In this document: positions 23,143 to 26,186 of the stretch, in pieces | Position numbering within the stretch: position 1 is the first letter of the stretch | Layout of the letters: every line of letters begins with the position of its first letter | Assembly (NCBI GenBank): GCA_045124495.1 | Contig: JBGVLX010000090.1 | Span: 1 to 26,186 of the forward strand | DNA from: RGIG1668 sp045124495 | GTDB taxonomy: Bacteria; Bacillota; Clostridia; Lachnospirales; Lachnospiraceae | Direction: 5' to 3' | DNA: 26,186 nucleotides | Program-made: the position numbers and the translations under genes | The notes under the pieces: model-generated | Databases searched by the model: none | Seen by the model: only the letters and a program-made list of their open reading frames with translations | Told to the model about the DNA's origin: nothing

Positions 23143-23156
23143 TAAGTGAGTGCTAA
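23130..23156. promoter_or_regulatory. CIRCE operator (HrcA binding site)
   Basis: TTAGCACTG (23130-23138), 9-base spacer, GAGTGCTAA (23148-23156). It differs from the consensus TTAGCACTC-N9-GAGTGCTAA at one base (23138). HrcA binding here would block the clpB promoter until heat stress. CtsR-type boxes were not seen. Confidence 0.93.
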
Positions 23157-23215
23157 TATTTTCTGACAATTTTTATTTTTTTCTTTTTCTGCAGAACACT
23201 CTATGGTACAATAGA

Positions 23216-23425
23216 ATAGGTAATTGTGAAACTATATTTTTGTGTGGAAGTGATTCAAAAGAAACAAAACATCGCAGGCACGCTTTCGCTGCGTTCGGCT
23301 CGTAGCGGTACTAAATTCGCGACAGGTCGCTCATTAAGTACCGACGGCCGAACAAGCACCTGCTTATGTATTTGCTTCTTTTGAATCACTTAATCTACGT
23401 TTTCAATCGTTTTACAATTGTCTAT
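23216..23425. repeat. 210-bp near-palindromic, MITE-like intergenic element (copy 1)
   Basis: Outer arms ATAGGTAATTGTGAAAC (23216-23232) and GTTTTACAATTGTCTAT (23409-23425) pair with few mismatches. Inner arms AGTGATTCAAAAGAA (23249-23263) and TTCTTTTGAATCACT (23376-23390) are perfect. The core is GC-rich unlike its surroundings, with CGCAG...CTGCG (23274-23295) and a centre GCGACAGGTCGC (23319-23330). No ORF is present. The left half recurs at 26082-26186. It resembles non-autonomous mobile or repeat-palindrome elements; origin is inferred. Confidence 0.85.
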
Positions 23426-23430
23426 ATAAT
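23401..23430 (+). promoter_or_regulatory. Possible promoter of the HAD phosphatase gene at the element's right end
   Basis: TATAAT (23425-23430) lies exactly at the right boundary of the palindromic element. The -35 candidate inside the element (TTCAAT at 23402-23407, 17-base spacer) is weak. Confidence 0.35.
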
Positions 23431-23520
23431 AGAAGCATTGTGACACATCGATTCCTTCCCCACGAAGAATTGATGCAACACAAAAATACTGAAAATAAAA
23501 AAAGATAGGATGATGGAAAC

Positions 23521-24165
23521 ATGAAATACCAACTTGCAATTTTTGATATGGACGGAACTATTTTAAATACTTTAGAAGACCTTGCAGACAGTGTGAATTA
23601 CGCTCTTTCCTGCTCAAACTATCCAACCAGAACATTAGATGAGGTTCGAAATTTTGTAGGAAACGGCATTCGAAAATTGATAGAACGTGCGGTTCCGGCC
23701 GGAACTTCACCGGAAGAATTAGAACAAGTATATGCTGATTTTACTGCTTATTATCCAAAACATTGCTATGATAAAACAAAACCTTACTCCGGTATTATAG
23801 AAACCATTCAAAACTTAAGAAAACAAGGAATCAAAACTGCGGTTGTTTCAAATAAGGCAGACTATGCGGTACAAATTTTATGTAAGCAATATTTTGATGG
23901 ACTGTTTGATTATGCTGTAGGGGAACAGACCGGAGTTCAGAGAAAACCGGCACCGGATTCTGTTAACATAGTTTTAGATAAACTTAAGATAACCCGAAAT
24001 AATGCTGTTTATATTGGCGATTCCGATGTAGACATCGATACTGCCAGAAATGCTGAAATGGATTGTATTTCTGTTGACTGGGGATTTCGGGACCCCTCTT
24101 TTCTTCAAGAACACGGCGCGAAAATAATGGTTTCTTCACCGGAAGAATTGTTGAATTTCTTTTAG
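23521..24165 (+). CDS. HAD-family phosphatase, phosphoglycolate phosphatase-like
   Basis: 214 residues of the HAD superfamily with a helical cap inserted after motif I (type C1). Motif I is FDMDGTILNT (8-17; D9 nucleophile, D11), motif II VVSNK (108-112; S110), motif III RKPAPD (141-146; K142) and motif IV GDSDVDIDTARNA (166-178). The PFVGNG-like NFVGNGIRKL cap segment (44-53) is typical of the Gph/PpaX group. These enzymes act on small phosphate esters such as 2-phosphoglycolate, or on pyrophosphate in PpaX; the exact substrate cannot be told. The ribosome site (AGGAT) is weak. It stands alone after the palindromic element, divergent from clpB. Confidence 0.88.
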   Translation: MKYQLAIFDMDGTILNTLEDLADSVNYALSCSNYPTRTLDEVRNFVGNGIRKLIERAVPAGTSPEELEQVYADFTAYYPKHCYDKTKPYSGIIETIQNLRKQGIKTAVVSNKADYAVQILCKQYFDGLFDYAVGEQTGVQRKPAPDSVNIVLDKLKITRNNAVYIGDSDVDIDTARNAEMDCISVDWGFRDPSFLQEHGAKIMVSSPEELLNFF

Positions 24166-24257
24166 CATTAACTCTATTTTATATTTGCCCCCACGATACC
24201 TACGAATTGCTCCACACTTTGTGGTCCTGCAATTCTTTCATAATTAGATTTTTCTGT

Positions 24258-24278
24258 GGAAAGGTTGTTTCCTTTTTT
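24258..24278 (+). terminator. Weak terminator after the HAD gene
   Basis: GGAAA (24258-24262) and TTTCC (24268-24272) form a short 5-bp stem followed by six T, 93 bases past the stop. Confidence 0.4.
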
Positions 24279-24321
24279 GAATTATTGCATAAAATATAGT
24301 AAATCCTTTTAGGAGTAACTT

Positions 24322-25212
24322 ATGTATTTTTTCTTTCTTTTTTTATTACTGTTGGTTTTATGCGGATCCCTGTTTTTTTATAGACGAAAGAAAAAAGCAT
24401 GTCAAAGGATATGCAATATGAATCCCTGTGAAAAATGTAAAAAAATAGAAGAATTAATTACCCCTTTCGGATACTGTTATAATTATAAACAAGATATTTT
24501 TTCCACCACGATTGATGCCTGGCAACGTGATTTTGGCTACACAGAGGCTTATAACCGATACGCCCCTCGACTTAACATGATATTCGATTGTGAACCTATT
24601 TACTTTGATTATCAGGAACGTACCTGGTTGATCCAGTTTTGGAAAGGACAATACGGCATCAATACCGGTGGTGAAGTAGGTATTTATTACAGTGACTCCA
24701 TCGTGCCTCCAGCCTTAAGAAACCTGACATTATTTCACTCTGTCCAAAACAGCGAAATGCTCCCTATTTCCATACATTTAATAAAGGGAGACTGCACCAT
24801 CGGCATTATGAGAAAAAAACATTGGTGGCTTACGGTTTTTTCACTTGGAGAATACAGCGAACCTTCGGAACTATCTTTAAATGTCAGTATTTCTTTCCCA
24901 AATAAAGAAATGCTAAACGCCTTTGTTACAGCATTACTAGAAAAGGGATATCAACGGGAAGCACTTTCTATCTGTGGAACAAAGGTACATTTCATATATG
25001 ATACCTGTTCTACTTGTTCCCTTCCAATCTTTTCTCGCTTGCTTTGCCGCTTTTCCCAATGGAAGAATCGAAATTTCTGCAGGCTTTATTTATGGGCTAC
25101 GAAACCTTTTTCCTCTTCTTTGGACCAGGTATTATGTCTTTACTACTGCCTGCCTTTTGCCTTTCGTCGTCTATTTCATATAAAACGATACAAAAAAATA
25201 AAAAGGAATTGA
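24322..25212 (+). CDS. DUF4474 family membrane-anchored protein
   Basis: 296 residues. An N-terminal hydrophobic helix (1-20) is followed by RRKKK, indicating a membrane anchor with the rest in the cytoplasm. Then a CNMNPCEKCKKIEELITPFG segment (31-50) leads into the DUF4474 domain (about 47-210), with FGYTEAYNRYAPRLNMIFDC and IQFWKGQYGINTGGEVGIYY as recognisable family stretches. A second, cysteine-rich, basic region follows (VHFIYDTCSTCSLP, then FSQWKNRNFCRLYLWATKPF and a hydrophobic stretch near 265-283). The family occurs in Lachnospiraceae and relatives and has no known function. AGGAG lies 7 bases before the ATG. The phosphoesterase gene begins 5 bases after the stop, so the two form a tight operon. 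Confidence 0.82.
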   Translation: MYFFFLFLLLLVLCGSLFFYRRKKKACQRICNMNPCEKCKKIEELITPFGYCYNYKQDIFSTTIDAWQRDFGYTEAYNRYAPRLNMIFDCEPIYFDYQERTWLIQFWKGQYGINTGGEVGIYYSDSIVPPALRNLTLFHSVQNSEMLPISIHLIKGDCTIGIMRKKHWWLTVFSLGEYSEPSELSLNVSISFPNKEMLNAFVTALLEKGYQREALSICGTKVHFIYDTCSTCSLPIFSRLLCRFSQWKNRNFCRLYLWATKPFSSSLDQVLCLYYCLPFAFRRLFHIKRYKKIKRN

Positions 25213-25217
25213 GATCT

Positions 25218-26045
25218 ATGAACTATAAAAAGAGATTGGACGCCGCCTTTCAAACAGCCCCCACACTACCTATCCTACCCACTTCGAAATTTGTATTTAT
25301 GAGTGACTGTCACAGAGGGGTAGGGAACTCTAATGATAATTTTCTAAAAAATCAGAATATATTCTTTGCAGCCTTAAATTATTACTATAAAATGGGATAC
25401 ACCTACATTGAAATAGGGGATGGAGATGAACTATGGGAAAATTCAGATATCACACATATTAAGGAAAACTATAGCAATATCTACTGGCTTTTATCCTTAT
25501 TTGCTCAAAAAAAAAGTTTATATCTGCTTTTTGGAAACCATGATCTGGAAAAGAAATTTTGTGATTCCTCTGATTTTTCCTTTTTTGAAGGAATCCTATT
25601 AGAAGATTCCACTTCTCATAAAGTTCTCCACCTAACCCATGGACATCAGGCAGAACCACTAAATTCTACCTTTTGGAGACTGGCACGCTTCTTGGTCCGT
25701 TTCCTTTGGAAACCTTTAGAACAATTTGGTGTATTAAACCCTACCAGTGCCGCAAAGAACCACTCTGTAAAAGAAAAAACAGAAAGGCGATTGGAAGAAT
25801 GGGCAAAAGAACACCATACCACCATCATCTCCGGTCACACCCATCGCCCGGTACTGGATATAAAAAGTCCTCATTACTGTAATACCGGAAGCTGCGTTCA
25901 TCCGAGATGTATCACTTGCATAGAACTTCAAAACAGCTCCTTGGTTTTGGTTAAATGGGCCGTAGAAACCAGGGAAGATTTATCTCTTGTTGTAAAAAGA
26001 ACCGTTCTTAGTGGCCCGATAAAATTGAAAGATTTAAATACCTAA
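25218..26045 (+). CDS. Calcineurin-like metallophosphoesterase
   Basis: 275 residues from the ATG at 25218 (MNYKKRLDAAFQTAPTLPIL), with AAAGGA 10 bases upstream; the longer frame from 25014 overlaps the DUF4474 gene in another frame and is rejected. All metal sites are present: SDCH (29-32; D30, H32), GDGDELWE (67-74; D68), GNHDLEKKF (106-114; N107, H108), THGHQAEP (140-147) and SGHTHRP (205-211; H207, H209). The GDxxE-L-W pattern and length recall LpxH/UDP-diacylglucosamine hydrolase-like enzymes, but lipid A is not expected in such an organism, so the substrate is open. It is coupled to the DUF4474 membrane protein. Confidence 0.87.
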   Translation: MNYKKRLDAAFQTAPTLPILPTSKFVFMSDCHRGVGNSNDNFLKNQNIFFAALNYYYKMGYTYIEIGDGDELWENSDITHIKENYSNIYWLLSLFAQKKSLYLLFGNHDLEKKFCDSSDFSFFEGILLEDSTSHKVLHLTHGHQAEPLNSTFWRLARFLVRFLWKPLEQFGVLNPTSAAKNHSVKEKTERRLEEWAKEHHTTIISGHTHRPVLDIKSPHYCNTGSCVHPRCITCIELQNSSLVLVKWAVETREDLSLVVKRTVLSGPIKLKDLNT

Positions 26046-26081
26046 GCTTTTATCAATTCACCTTTTCATCATAGATATGGT

Positions 26082-26186
26082 TTAGGTGATTGCAAAACTA
26101 TAATATTTTATTTGAAAGCAATTCAAAAGAATCAAAACATCGCAGGCACGCTTTCGCTGCGTTCAGCTCGTAGCGGTACTAAATTC
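26082..26186. repeat. Palindromic MITE-like element, copy 2 (cut by the window end)
   Basis: The sequence TTAGGTGATTGCAAAAC onward follows copy 1 in the same orientation. The outer part is diverged, but the core of about 50 bases up to the window end (AAAACATCGCAGGCACGCTT onward) differs from copy 1 at one base (A for G in GTTCAGCTC). It lies 36 bases after the phosphoesterase stop; its right half is outside the window. Confidence 0.85.

Noticed and set aside
23080..23169. 30-codon N-terminal extension of ClpB
   Set aside because: These bases carry the promoter, the CIRCE operator and the ribosome site. The family begins at MNINKFTQKS.
25014..25217. N-terminal extension of the phosphoesterase with a hydrophobic segment
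   Set aside because: It overlaps the DUF4474 gene in another frame and lacks a ribosome site. ATG 25218 has one and gives a normal family length.

Overview
The window looks like the chromosome of a low-GC, Gram-positive anaerobe of the Clostridia, most likely a Lachnospiraceae member. Supporting signs are AT-rich DNA, strong AGGAGG-type ribosome binding sites, sigma-A promoters with 17-bp spacers, a HrcA/CIRCE-controlled clpB, the conserved rho-rpmE-DUF1385-prmC-prfA string, QueH-type epoxyqueuosine reductase, and the clostridial families DUF4364 and DUF4474. No rRNA, tRNA, insertion sequence or CRISPR array was seen. The assignment to family level is inference from gene content.

Layout. 1-2455 (minus): the start of a Phd/YefM antitoxin gene behind a promoter carrying a 17-bp-arm palindrome; a small kinase-like gene broken by one nonsense codon; a membrane HD-GYP c-di-GMP phosphodiesterase with a consensus promoter. 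2456-7916 (minus): the translation/transcription housekeeping block rho, rpmE, DUF1385 (yqhQ), prmC, prfA, with separate promoters before rho and rpmE, a perfect terminator after rpmE and another after prfA. 8130-9791 (plus): a 40-codon upstream ORF overlapping the start of a YtqA-type radical SAM gene, then a DUF4364 gene. 9747-14207 (minus): a three-gene, translationally overlapping operon of PP2C phosphatase, transmembrane Ser/Thr kinase and secreted Glu-rich protein. It is preceded by a leader of about 320 nt that holds four 43-bp tandem repeats. 14749-15603 (plus): a PHP phosphatase. 15716-19334 (minus): queH-aroC and tgt-yajC, so two queuosine genes flank chorismate synthase. 19518-19748 (plus): a 76-residue unknown protein. 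19893-23079 (minus): a small membrane protein and clpB. 23216-23425: a 210-bp near-palindromic element whose left half recurs at the right edge of the window. 23521-26045 (plus): a HAD phosphatase, a DUF4474 membrane protein and a calcineurin-like phosphoesterase.

The part most likely to be an undescribed system is the phosphatase-kinase-surface protein operon at 9747-14566. The kinase has no PASTA repeats but a long helical TPR-like outer region, its catalytic loop is of the non-RD type, and it is made in step with its phosphatase and with an acidic, membrane-anchored exported protein. This suggests an envelope-sensing phospho-switch, but the function is inferred only. The 43-bp repeat leader and the palindromic repeat element are the strongest non-coding oddities.
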